Assembly: GCF_026343185.1 (NCBI RefSeq)
Contig: NZ_JAPEMA010000001.1
Span: 4,898,001-4,962,000, forward strand
Reading direction: 5' to 3'
Source of the DNA: Streptomyces sp. NBC_00091
Lineage (GTDB): Bacteria > Actinomycetota > Actinomycetes > Streptomycetales > Streptomycetaceae
DNA: 64,000 nucleotides
In this document: in pieces, positions 31,669 through 39,638 of the stretch
Layout of the letters: the number at the start of each line of letters is the position of its first letter
Numbering within the stretch: position 1 is the stretch's first letter
Position numbers and translations under genes: made by a program
The notes under the pieces: model-generated
Databases searched by the model: none
Told to the model about the DNA's origin: nothing
What the model saw: the letters and a program-made list of their open reading frames with translations, nothing else

Positions 31669-32898
31669 ATGCATGCCTGGCCCGCTTCTGAGGTCCCCGC
31701 CCTGCCCGGCAAGGGCCGCGACCTCCAGATCCACGACTCCGCGACACAGGGGACGATCACCCTCGCCCCCGGTCCCGTCGCCCGCCTCTATGTCTGCGGG
31801 ATCACCCCGTACGACGCGACCCATATCGGTCACGCGGCGACCTACAACGCGTTCGACCTCGTTCAGCGCGTGTGGCTCGACAACAAGCGGCAGGTCCACT
31901 ACGTCCAGAACGTCACGGACGTGGACGATCCGCTCCTCGAGCGCGCGCTGCGCGACGGGCACGACTGGACCGAGCTCGCCGAGCGCGAGACCGCCCTCTT
32001 CCGCGAGGACATGACCGCCCTGCGCATGCTGCCGCCGCAGCACTACATCGGCGCCGTCGAGGCCATACCCGGCATCGTGCCGCTGGTCGAGCGGCTCCGG
32101 GACGCGGGCGCCGCGTACGAGCTGGACGGCGACGTCTACTTCTCGGTGGAGTCCGACCCGCACTTCGGCGGGGTCTCCCACCTCGACGCCCAGGCGATGC
32201 GGCTGCTGTCCGCCGAGCGCGGCGGGGACCCGGACCGCCCGGGCAAGAAGAACCCCCTCGACCCGATGCTGTGGATGGCCGCCCGTGAGGGCGAGCCGAG
32301 CTGGGACGGCGCCTCGCTGGGCCGCGGCCGGCCGGGCTGGCACATCGAGTGCGTCGCCATCGCCCTGGAACACCTGGGCATGGGCTTCGACATCCAGGGC
32401 GGCGGCTCCGACCTGGCCTTCCCGCACCACGAGATGGGCGCCTCGCACGCGCAGGCCCTGACGGGCGAGTTCCCGATGGCCAAGGCGTACGTCCACGCGG
32501 GCATGGTCGCGCTGCACGGCGAGAAGATGTCGAAGTCCAAGGGCAACCTGGTCTTCGTCTCCGCCCTGCGCCGAGCCGGCGTCGACCCGGCCGCGATCCG
32601 CCTGGCCCTGCTCTCGCACCACTACCGGGCGAACTGGGAGTGGACCGACGAGGTCCTCGCCGAGGCGGTGGCCCGCCTGGAGCGCTGGCGCGCGGCGGTC
32701 TCCCGTCCGGACGGGGTCCCGGCGGACGCCCTGGTCGAGGAGGTCCGCGAGGCCCTCGCCCGCGACCTCGACGCCCCGGCCGCGCTGGCGGCCGTGGACC
32801 GCTGGGTCGAGCGCCAGCTCGCCTCCGACGAGACCGACGAAACGGCCCCCGGCCTGGTCTCCCGCACGGTCGACGCCCTCCTGGGCGTAGCCCTGTAA
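31669..32898 (+). CDS. mshC: L-cysteine:glucosaminyl-inositol ligase MshC
   Basis: The 409-residue product is the mycothiol ligase, a paralogue of cysteinyl-tRNA synthetase that joins cysteine to GlcN-Ins with ATP, the penultimate step of mycothiol synthesis. Visible motifs: zinc ligand Cys43 in [13 protein letters not shown] at 52-55, [27 protein letters not shown] and KMSKSKGN near 287-294. It is shorter than CysRS because the tRNA-binding C-terminus is missing, the mark of MshC. TAGGCT lies 6 bases before ATG 31669 with no ribosome site, so the message is probably leaderless. A strong terminator follows. Confidence 0.95.
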   Translation: MHAWPASEVPALPGKGRDLQIHDSATQGTITLAPGPVARLYVCGITPYDATHIGHAATYNAFDLVQRVWLDNKRQVHYVQNVTDVDDPLLERALRDGHDWTELAERETALFREDMTALRMLPPQHYIGAVEAIPGIVPLVERLRDAGAAYELDGDVYFSVESDPHFGGVSHLDAQAMRLLSAERGGDPDRPGKKNPLDPMLWMAAREGEPSWDGASLGRGRPGWHIECVAIALEHLGMGFDIQGGGSDLAFPHHEMGASHAQALTGEFPMAKAYVHAGMVALHGEKMSKSKGNLVFVSALRRAGVDPAAIRLALLSHHYRANWEWTDEVLAEAVARLERWRAAVSRPDGVPADALVEEVREALARDLDAPAALAAVDRWVERQLASDETDETAPGLVSRTVDALLGVAL

Positions 32899-32908
32899 AG
32901 CTGCGCAC

Positions 32909-32948
32909 GGCGGGGCTGGATTGCCCGGAGGGCAATTCCAGCCCCGCC
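32909..32948. terminator. Terminator after mshC
   Basis: GGCGGGGCTGGA pairs with TCCAGCCCCGCC and an inner TTGCCC pairs with GGGCAA, with a one-base bulge. Confidence 0.75.
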
Positions 32949-32950
32949 GG

Positions 32951-33040
32951 CGTTTGAGGCTGGGGGTCCCCCCGGACGGAGTCTGGGGGAGGGTCCGGGC
33001 AGAGCCCTGGGGGCACCTCCCAGCGGTAGCTGGGGGAGAA
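32951..33040. repeat. Streptomyces intergenic repeat element
   Basis: The stretch with GAGTCTGGGGGAGGGTCCGG and the hairpin CTCCCAGC-GGTA-GCTGGGGGAG (33017-33038) is a form I recall seeing many times between convergent Streptomyces genes. It lies between mshC and the PAC2 gene. A genome count would confirm it. Confidence 0.5.
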
Positions 33041-33111
33041 ACGGTGAAAGGGCGGGTAGGGGACGGCTCCGCGCAGCGGCCCCGCCCGGCCCCGCCCCGG
33101 CCCCGGCCCGG

Positions 33112-34131
33112 CTACGCCTCGGGGGTCTCCGGGGCTCCCGGGGTCTCCGGGGAGTCCCCCGGCTCCTCCGGCGGAGCCACCGGCGGCTGCGCCTCCTCCC
33201 CGGAGGGCTCGGCCTTGCGCCGCGGCGGCCGCGTCAGCCCGCTGGACGTGTCCCGCAGGTACGACCCGTCCCCCGGCTCCGCACCGGCGGAGGGGTCACG
33301 CCGCCGCAGGTACCGCTCGAACTCCCGCGCGATCGCGTCGCCCGACGCCTCCGGCAGGTCGGCGGTGTCCCGCGCCTCCTCCAGCGTCTGGACGTACTCC
33401 GCCACCTCGCTGTCCTCGGCGGCCAGTTGGTCCACGCCCAGCTGCCACGCCCGCGCGTCCTCCGGGAGTTCGCCCAGCGGGATCCGGATGTCGATCAGGT
33501 CCTCGAGCCGGTTCAGCAGCGCCAGCGTCGCCTTCGGGTTCGGCGGCTGGGAGACGTAGTGCGGCACCGCCGCCCACAGCGACACCGCCGGAACACCCGC
33601 GTGCGTACAGGCCTCCTGGAGCACGCCCACGATCCCGGTCGGGCCCTCGTACTTGGTCTCCTCGAGGTCCATCGTCCGCGCGAGGTCCGCGTCCGAGGTC
33701 ACCCCGCTCACCGGCACCGGCCGCGTGTGCGGGGTGTCGCCGAGCAGCGCGCCCAGGATGACCACCATCTCCACGCCCAGCTCGTGCGCGAAACCGAGCA
33801 GCTCGTTGCAGAACGACCGCCAGCGCATGGACGGTTCGATGCCCCGCACCAGCACCAGGTCGCGCGGCTTCGCGCCGCCGATCCGGACCACCGAAAGCCG
33901 CGTCGTCGGCCAGATGATCTTCCTGACCCCGTTGTCCAGCCACACCGTCGGCCGGTTGACCTGGAAGTCGTAGTAGTCCTCGGCGTCCAGCGCCGCGAAG
34001 ACCTCGCCCTTCCACTCCCGGTCCAGGTGCGCCACCGCACCGGAGGCGGCGTCACCCGCGTCGTTCCAGCCCTCGAACGCGGCCACCATGACCGGGTCGA
34101 TCAGCTCGGGCACGCCCTCAAGCTCGATCAC
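33112..34131 (-). CDS. PAC2-family protein (proteasome assembly chaperone-like)
   Basis: A 339-residue PAC2-fold protein. The start VIELEGVPELIDPVMVAAFE, GWNDAGDAASGAV, PRDLVLVRGIEPSMRW, ILGALLGDTPHTRP and PPNPKATLALL are family hallmarks. The last 80 residues are a low-complexity Pro/Glu/Ser tail, unusual for catalytic function. Eukaryotic and archaeal PAC2 relatives assist proteasome assembly; the actinobacterial role is unproven, and the proteasome locus lies 20 kb away. GTG 34131 follows AAGGAGACC. It converges with mshC. Confidence 0.88.
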   Translation of the reverse strand: MIELEGVPELIDPVMVAAFEGWNDAGDAASGAVAHLDREWKGEVFAALDAEDYYDFQVNRPTVWLDNGVRKIIWPTTRLSVVRIGGAKPRDLVLVRGIEPSMRWRSFCNELLGFAHELGVEMVVILGALLGDTPHTRPVPVSGVTSDADLARTMDLEETKYEGPTGIVGVLQEACTHAGVPAVSLWAAVPHYVSQPPNPKATLALLNRLEDLIDIRIPLGELPEDARAWQLGVDQLAAEDSEVAEYVQTLEEARDTADLPEASGDAIAREFERYLRRRDPSAGAEPGDGSYLRDTSSGLTRPPRRKAEPSGEEAQPPVAPPEEPGDSPETPGAPETPEA

Positions 34132-34206
34132 CCAGGTCTCCTTCCGAAGTTCTTGCGTACGTGGGCCAGCCTAAGCCTTTGTGGGACATCGGCCACAGCC
34201 CACGAC

Positions 34207-34238
34207 AGAGGGGCGGTTCCCCTCGGAACCGCCCCTCT
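34207..34238 (-). terminator. Terminator of the glpFKD operon
   Basis: AGAGGGGCGGTTCC pairs perfectly with GGAACCGCCCCTCT across CCTC, 20 bases after the glpD stop. Confidence 0.8.
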
Positions 34239-34256
34239 TCCCCACCTGCGTACGAG

Positions 34257-35864
34257 CTATGCCTTGCGGCTCAGCATCTCCTCGACGCGGGCCCGTACGG
34301 CCTCGTCGTCCAGGCCGCGGACCGTCACCGTCGTACGGCGGCGCAGCACGTCGTCGACCGTCTCGGCCCACTCGTTGTCACGGGCGTAGGCGACCTGCGC
34401 CCAGATCTCCGGACCGTCCGGGTGGATCCGCTCGGCCAGCGCCGCGTCCTCGTTCGCCAGTCGGGCGATGTCGAAGGCCAGCGAGCCGTAGTGCGAGGCC
34501 AGGTGGCGGGCGGTCAGCGGGTCCATCCGCGTGCCGGGCTCGCGGTCCACCAGCAGCCGGTGCGCGACCGCGTTCGGGTTGGCGACACCGGGCAGCGGGA
34601 TCCGGCGTACGAGCGACTTCACCGACTCCATGTCCTCGGTCAGCGGGCTGCCCGGGAGCTTGGCGAGCTTGTCCATGACCACACGGCCGATGTGACGGTA
34701 CGTGGTCCACTTGCCGCCGGCCACGGACAGCATGCCGCCCGCGCCCTCGGAGACCACCGTCTCGCGCTTGGCCTTCTCGACGCCGCCGGGGCCGCCGGGC
34801 AGCACGCGCAGGCCGGCGAAGGCGTACGTCATCAGCGAGCGGTCGAGGTCGGCGTCCTTGATGGAGAACGCGGCCTCGTCCAGGATCTGCTCGATGTCCT
34901 TCTCGGTGGCGCGCACGTCCGCCGGGTCGCCCTCGTAGACCTCGTCGGTGGTGCCGAGCAGCAGCTGGTCCTCCCACGGGAGGGCGAAGGTGATGCGGTA
35001 CTTGTCGATCGGGGTGGCCATGGCGGCCTTCCACGGCGACTTGCGCTTCATGACGATGTGCGCGCCCTTGGAGAGGCGGATCGACGGCATCGAGTGCTTG
35101 TCTTCCATGCGCCGCAGGTGGTCCACCCACGGGCCGGTGGCGTTGAGCACGACGCGCGCGTCGACTCCGAACTCGGTGCCGTCCAGGCGGTCCTTGAGCT
35201 CGGCGCCGCTGACCCGGCCGCGCGTCATGCGCAGGCCGGTGACCTCGGCGTGGTTGAGGACGACCGCACCCGACTCGACGGCCGCGCGGACCGTCATGAC
35301 GGCCACGCGGGAGTCGTTCATCTGGTGGTCGTAGTAGACCGCGACGGCCTTGAGGTTGTCCGTCTTCAGACCCGGGTTGTCGGCGGCGGCACGGGCCGGG
35401 GATATGACCTTGCCCATGCCGTCGCCGAAGGCCGAGAGGGCGGAGTAGGCGAAGACGCCCGCGCCCAGCTTGGCCGCACCCACCGGACCGCCCTTGTAGA
35501 CCGGCAGGTAGAAGGTGAGCGGGTTGACCAGGTGCGGGGCCACGTCCTTGGCCAGCACCCGACGCTCGTGGTGGTTCTCCGCCACCAGCTTGACCGCACC
35601 GGTCTGCAGGTAGCGCAGACCGCCGTGGACGAGCTTGGAGGAAGCCGAGGAGGTGGCGCCGGCGAAGTCGCCGGCGTCCACCATGGCAACCCGCAGACCC
35701 GACTGCGCGGCGTGCCAGGCCACCGAGGTGCCCAGGATCCCACCGCCGATGACCAGCAGGTCGTACGTGGCCTTCGCCAGCTGCTCACGCGTCTCGGCGC
35801 GGCTCGCGTTGACACCGGCGGTCGGGTGCGTACCCAGTGTGGGAACGCTCTGCAGGCTGCTCAT
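34257..35864 (-). CDS. glpD: Glycerol-3-phosphate dehydrogenase GlpD
   Basis: A 535-residue FAD enzyme oxidising glycerol 3-phosphate to dihydroxyacetone phosphate and passing electrons to quinone. Seen: FAD-binding LLVIGGGILGTSVAWHAAQ (residues 36-54), SSKLVHGGLRYLQTGAVKLV, the MNDSRVAVMTVRAA and LLGTTDEVYEG segments and the C-terminal helical domain. It is the third gene of glpF-glpK-glpD, 39 bases after glpK, and a terminator follows. AGGAGCTGAAAG lies upstream of the ATG. It corresponds to the gylX-linked dehydrogenase gene of the S. coelicolor glycerol regulon. Confidence 0.95.
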   Translation of the reverse strand: MSSLQSVPTLGTHPTAGVNASRAETREQLAKATYDLLVIGGGILGTSVAWHAAQSGLRVAMVDAGDFAGATSSASSKLVHGGLRYLQTGAVKLVAENHHERRVLAKDVAPHLVNPLTFYLPVYKGGPVGAAKLGAGVFAYSALSAFGDGMGKVISPARAAADNPGLKTDNLKAVAVYYDHQMNDSRVAVMTVRAAVESGAVVLNHAEVTGLRMTRGRVSGAELKDRLDGTEFGVDARVVLNATGPWVDHLRRMEDKHSMPSIRLSKGAHIVMKRKSPWKAAMATPIDKYRITFALPWEDQLLLGTTDEVYEGDPADVRATEKDIEQILDEAAFSIKDADLDRSLMTYAFAGLRVLPGGPGGVEKAKRETVVSEGAGGMLSVAGGKWTTYRHIGRVVMDKLAKLPGSPLTEDMESVKSLVRRIPLPGVANPNAVAHRLLVDREPGTRMDPLTARHLASHYGSLAFDIARLANEDAALAERIHPDGPEIWAQVAYARDNEWAETVDDVLRRRTTVTVRGLDDEAVRARVEEMLSRKA

Positions 35865-35903
35865 ATCTCTTTCAGCTCCTCGTCGATTGACTCAGCTGGT
35901 GCG

Positions 35904-37430
35904 TCAGCTGGCGTCTTCGTCGTCGATCCAGCCCATGGACCGCTCGACGGCCTTGAGCCAGTTCTTGTACTCGCGGTCCCGCTGGTCGGCGGGCATCCGC
36001 GGGGTCCATTCCGCCGCGCGGCGCCAGTTGGCGCGCAGGGCGTCGGTGTCGGGCCAGAAGCCGACGGCCAGGCCGGCGGCGTAGGCGGCGCCGAGGCAGG
36101 TGGTCTCGGCGACCATCGGGCGCACCACGGGGGCGTCCAGGAAGTCCGAGAGCGTCTGCATCAGCAGGTTGTTCGAGGTCATACCACCGTCGACCTTGAG
36201 GGCCGCCAGCTCGACGCCGGAGTCCTTGGTCATGGCGTCGGTGATCTCGCGGGTCTGCCAGGCGGTGGCCTCCAGGACGGCACGGGCGATGTGCGCCTTG
36301 GTGACGTACCGGGTGAGGCCGGCGATCACACCGCGGGCGTCGGAGCGCCAGTACGGGGCGAACAGGCCGGAGAAGGCCGGCACGAAGTAGGCGCCGCCGT
36401 TGTCCTCGACGGAGGAGGCCAGGGTCTCGATCTCGGCCGCGGTCTTGATCATGCCCATCTGGTCGCGCATCCACTGGACGAGCGAGCCGGTGACGGCGAT
36501 GGAGCCCTCGAGGGCGTAGACCGGCTTCTGGTCGCCGATCTGGTAGCCGACCGTGGTCAGCAGGCCGCTGTAGGAGTTGATGATCTTGTCGCCGGTGTTC
36601 ATCAGCATGAACGTGCCGGTGCCGTAGGTGGACTTCGCCTCGCCCTCGGCGAAACAGGTCTGGCCGAAGAGCGCGGCCTGCTGGTCACCGAGCGCCGAGG
36701 CGACCGGGACACCGGCGAGGACGCCGTCCTGGACGTGGCCGTAGACCTCGGCGGAGGACTTGATCTCCGGGAGGACGTTGAGCGGGACGCCCATGGACTC
36801 GGCGATCTTCTCGTCCCAGGCCAGGCTGTGAAGGTTCATCAGCATGGTGCGCGAGGCGTTGGTGACGTCCGTGACGTGCACGCCGCCCTGGGCGCCACCG
36901 GTGAGGTTCCAGATGACCCAGGAGTCCATGGTGCCGAAGAGGATGTCGCCGGCCTCGGCGCGCTCGCGCAGGCCCTCGACGTTGTCGAGCAGCCAGCGGA
37001 CCTTCGGGCCCGCGAAGTAGCTCGCGAGCGGCAGGCCGGTCTCGCGGCGGAAGCGGTCCTGGCCGACGTTGCGGCCGAGCTCCTTGCACAGCGAGTCGGT
37101 ACGGGTGTCCTGCCAGACCAGCGCGTTGTGCACCGGCTCGCCGGTGTGGCGGTCCCACAGGACGGTGGTCTCGCGCTGGTTGGTGATGCCGACTGCCTTG
37201 ACGTCGGCGGCGGTGATCTCAGCCTTGGCGATGGCGCCGGCGACGACCTCCTGGACGTTGGTCCAGATCTCCGTGGCGTCGTGCTCGACCCAGCCCGGCT
37301 TCGGGAAGATCTGCTCGTGCTCCTTCTGGTCGACGGCCACGATGCGGCCGTCGCGGTCGAAGACGATGCAGCGGGAGGAGGTGGTGCCCTGGTCGATCGC
37401 GGCGATGAAGGGGCCGGTGCTGCTGGTCAT
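35904..37430 (-). CDS. glpK: Glycerol kinase GlpK
   Basis: A 508-residue FGGY-family kinase phosphorylating glycerol to sn-glycerol 3-phosphate. Seen: ATP phosphate-binding [15 protein letters not shown] at residues 11-25, glycerol-site [10 protein letters not shown] (Arg-Glu pair near residue 84), [19 protein letters not shown] with the catalytic base Asp near 247, the FGGY-like [12 protein letters not shown] and the C-terminal [12 protein letters not shown]. Length is normal. ATG 37430 has AGGAGCAGCC upstream. It lies between glpF (79 bases upstream) and glpD. Confidence 0.97.
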   Translation of the reverse strand: MTSSTGPFIAAIDQGTTSSRCIVFDRDGRIVAVDQKEHEQIFPKPGWVEHDATEIWTNVQEVVAGAIAKAEITAADVKAVGITNQRETTVLWDRHTGEPVHNALVWQDTRTDSLCKELGRNVGQDRFRRETGLPLASYFAGPKVRWLLDNVEGLRERAEAGDILFGTMDSWVIWNLTGGAQGGVHVTDVTNASRTMLMNLHSLAWDEKIAESMGVPLNVLPEIKSSAEVYGHVQDGVLAGVPVASALGDQQAALFGQTCFAEGEAKSTYGTGTFMLMNTGDKIINSYSGLLTTVGYQIGDQKPVYALEGSIAVTGSLVQWMRDQMGMIKTAAEIETLASSVEDNGGAYFVPAFSGLFAPYWRSDARGVIAGLTRYVTKAHIARAVLEATAWQTREITDAMTKDSGVELAALKVDGGMTSNNLLMQTLSDFLDAPVVRPMVAETTCLGAAYAAGLAVGFWPDTDALRANWRRAAEWTPRMPADQRDREYKNWLKAVERSMGWIDDEDAS

Positions 37431-37509
37431 GATGGCTGCTCCTGGCAGGTCTGTTGAGTAGGCGGAATCAGGAGGGCGGTGCGGATCTTACGAGCGCGGC
37501 CGAAGCTGA

Positions 37510-38292
37510 TCAGGCGAACGCGATGTTGTACAGACCACCGGCGATGGCGGCACCGACGAGCGGGCCGACGACCGGGATCCAGGAGTAGCCCCAGTCCGAA
37601 CCGCCCTTGTTGGGCAGCGGCAGGAGGGCGTGAACGATGCGCGGACCGAGGTCGCGCACCGGGTTGATGGCGTAGCCGGTCGGGCCGCCGAGCGAGAGGC
37701 CGATGCCGACGACGACGAAGGAGGTGATCAGGACGCCGATGACGCCGAGGCCCTTGCCGCCGTCCTGGAGGCCCTGGGTGAGGATCGCCAGGACCAGGAC
37801 GAACGTACCGATGATCTCGGTGGCCAGGTTCTGGACGACGTTGCGGATCTCCGGGCCGGTGGAGAAGATCCCGAGCACCGGGCCGGCCTGGTCGTGCGGG
37901 TGCGGGTCCTCCGGGCCGAGCTTGGCGTCACGGATGTTCTCCGGGTCCGCCAGGTGCACACGGAACTGGCCGTAGTACGTGATCCACATCAGGACCGCGC
38001 CGAGCATCGCGCCGAGGAGCTGGCCCGCGAAGTAGACGGGGACGTCACCCCACTCGCCGGTCTTGACGGCGATGCCGACGGTGACCGCCGGGTTGAGGTG
38101 CGCGCCGGAGAGCGGAGCGGAGACGTACGCGGCGATCAGTACGGCGAAACCCCAGCCGAAGGTGATCGCGAGCCAGCCCGCGTTGCGGGCCTTGGAGCTC
38201 TTGAGCGTCAGGGCGGCACAGACGCCGCCGCCGAGCAGGGTGAGCAGGGCGGTACCGATGGTCTCGCCGATGAAGATGTCGGAGCTGGACAC
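37510..38292 (-). CDS. glpF: Glycerol facilitator GlpF (MIP channel)
   Basis: A 260-residue aquaglyceroporin with six membrane helices. The first half has [10 protein letters not shown] (canonical NPA near residue 65). The second half has [13 protein letters not shown], so the second NPA is NPV, while the following Arg-Asp typical of glycerol channels is kept. Glycerol enters by facilitated diffusion and is trapped by GlpK. The GTG at 38292 is preceded by AAAGGAG and gives the normal N-terminus; longer frames are not supported. It is the first gene of the operon. Confidence 0.93.
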   Translation of the reverse strand: MSSSDIFIGETIGTALLTLLGGGVCAALTLKSSKARNAGWLAITFGWGFAVLIAAYVSAPLSGAHLNPAVTVGIAVKTGEWGDVPVYFAGQLLGAMLGAVLMWITYYGQFRVHLADPENIRDAKLGPEDPHPHDQAGPVLGIFSTGPEIRNVVQNLATEIIGTFVLVLAILTQGLQDGGKGLGVIGVLITSFVVVGIGLSLGGPTGYAINPVRDLGPRIVHALLPLPNKGGSDWGYSWIPVVGPLVGAAIAGGLYNIAFA

Positions 38293-38394
38293 CCGCGACT
38301 CCTTTGTCTTACGTCCAGGGGGTGGGCGGACACCGGGTCCCTCCGGTGGTCCACCGCACTCGGTGAGTGCTGCACCGGTCCTTGGCCTCGCCAT

Positions 38395-38431
38395 ACCCTA
38401 ACGCGTATTGCCGGTAGGTGTTCGACAATGC
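38395..38431 (-). promoter_or_regulatory. glpF promoter overlapped by a GylR box
   Basis: On the minus strand TAGGGT (38395-38400) lies 17 bases from GAACAC (38418-38423), a plausible promoter about 100 bases before glpF. The minus-35 part overlaps GTTCGACAATGC (38420-38431), which is repeated exactly before gylR at 39409. GylR is known to repress the S. coelicolor glycerol operon. Confidence 0.55.
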
Positions 38432-38560
38432 CGACCGATGAACGGCAGTTTTCCGCCTGGGTGAAGAACGCGTCAAGGGCTGACCAGGTCAAAGAACCGG
38501 ATCGTTACCACTCGGTACGATCGCCCAAAACAGGCCATCGGATGATCGGAAAACGCCAAA

Positions 38561-38599
38561 GTCCACCCAAATGGCGCGCGGAGTGGCCATTGGGTGGAC
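38561..38599 (-). terminator. Rho-independent terminator of gylR
   Basis: GTCCACCCAAATGGC pairs with GCCATTGGGTGGAC (one bulged base). On the minus strand it is followed by the T-rich TTTGGCGTTTTCC, making it one of the few classical terminators here. Confidence 0.75.
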
Positions 38600-38618
38600 C
38601 GATTGATTCAGGTCAAGC

Positions 38619-39386
38619 TCAGAACCGGCCCGCTCCGAGATCGCGCGAAACCGACCGGGCGCAGTCCCGTACGGAGGCCACCAGCGCCGCACGCGGCTCC
38701 CCGGACTCCCCGCAGACCCGCTCCACGGCCCCCGCGACCGCCACCGCGCCGACCGGCATCCGCCGCCGGTCGTGGATCGGCGCCGCCACCGAGGCGATGC
38801 CCTCCCAGGTCTCCTCGACGTCCGCCGCCCAGCCGCGCGCCCGGGTCAGGTCCAGGACCTCCTCGAAGCCCGCCGCCTCGGTGACCGTGCGCGGCGTGAA
38901 GGCCTCACGCTCCCCGTCCACGGCCTCCGTGTGCGCCACCGGGTCGTAGGCCGACAGCACCTTGCCCAGGGCCGTGGAGTGCAGCGGCTGCATCGCCCCC
39001 ACCTCCAGCACTTGACGGCTGTCGTCCGGCCGGAACACGTGGTGCATGATCAGCACCCCGCTCTGGTGGAGCACTCCCACGTACACGCTCTCGCCGCTCG
39101 CCCGGGCCAGGTCGTCCGTCCACACCAGCGCGCGTGCGCGCAGCTCGTGCACGTCCAGATAGCTGTTGCCCAGGCGCAGCAGCTCCGCGCCCAGCTGATA
39201 GCGCCCGGAGGCCGGGTCCTGCTCCACGAAGCCCTCGGCCTGCAGCGTGCGCAGGATCCCGTGCGCCGTGCCCTTGGCCAGGCCGAGGGAGGACGCCACG
39301 TCCGAGAGACCCAGCCGGCGTTCCCCGCCGGCCAGGAGCCGCAGCATCGCAGCGGCTCGTTCGAGCGACTGGATGTTCCGTGCCAT
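38619..39386 (-). CDS. gylR: IclR-family glycerol operon regulator GylR
   Basis: A 255-residue IclR protein: N-terminal winged helix (SLERAAAMLRLLAGGERRLG, SDVASSLGLAKGTAHGILR, residues about 6-50) and a GAF-like effector domain (GVLIMHHVF, MQPLHSTALGKVLSA, GWAADVEETWEGIASVAAPI). GylR represses the gly/glp genes and is relieved by glycerol 3-phosphate. AGGAGG precedes the ATG at 39386. It lies upstream of glpFKD in the same direction, separated by a terminator, the typical Streptomyces order. Two copies of GTTCGACAATGC flank it, one in its own promoter, which fits autoregulation. Confidence 0.92.
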   Translation of the reverse strand: MARNIQSLERAAAMLRLLAGGERRLGLSDVASSLGLAKGTAHGILRTLQAEGFVEQDPASGRYQLGAELLRLGNSYLDVHELRARALVWTDDLARASGESVYVGVLHQSGVLIMHHVFRPDDSRQVLEVGAMQPLHSTALGKVLSAYDPVAHTEAVDGEREAFTPRTVTEAAGFEEVLDLTRARGWAADVEETWEGIASVAAPIHDRRRMPVGAVAVAGAVERVCGESGEPRAALVASVRDCARSVSRDLGAGRF

Positions 39387-39408
39387 CGCGCAGCCTCCTG
39401 CTGACGTA

Positions 39409-39440
39409 GTTCGACAATGCTGAACACTATCGGTCGATGC
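39409..39440. promoter_or_regulatory. GylR box in the gylR promoter region
   Basis: GTTCGACAATGC (39409-39420) is identical to the box before glpF; the adjacent GGTCG-ATGC-CGACC (39432-39445 region) also shares ATGCCGACC with the glpF region. Location 23 bases before the gylR start fits autoregulation. Confidence 0.5.
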
Positions 39441-39564
39441 CGACCTTGTGCATGGTTGGGGGTTTCCCGGTGCGCCGAGCCCGGGGCACCCTGCCACGCG
39501 GCTCCCGCGCACAGAATGCAGTCCGCCACGTGGGACGCCCTCACCGGGGCCGGTGCCACGCGGT

Positions 39565-39603
39565 TACCCTGACCGCGTGCACCCTTGACGCAGAGGGGGT
39601 GCA
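39565..39603 (+). promoter_or_regulatory. metH promoter with leader hairpin and possible micro-ORF
   Basis: TACCCT (39565-39570) lies 6 bases before GTG CAC CCT TGA (39577-39588), the spacing at which other genes of this window begin leaderless messages. The same bases form a hairpin, TGCACCC (39578-39584) with GGGTGCA (39597-39603). The metH ribosome site follows 25 bases later. No cobalamin, SAM or SAH riboswitch consensus was recognised. Confidence 0.35.
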
Positions 39604-39638
39604 AAGCCGACAGCCGTCGCATCCCAGGGAGCTCAACC

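Noticed and set aside
34161..37457. A 1098-codon plus-strand frame across glpD and glpK
   Set aside because: It is an antisense shadow of two recognised enzymes, without motifs.
39387..39638. Cobalamin, SAM or SAH riboswitch in the metH leader
   Set aside because: No B12 box or conserved SAM/SAH core could be recognised, and the space after the likely promoter is only about 60 bases.
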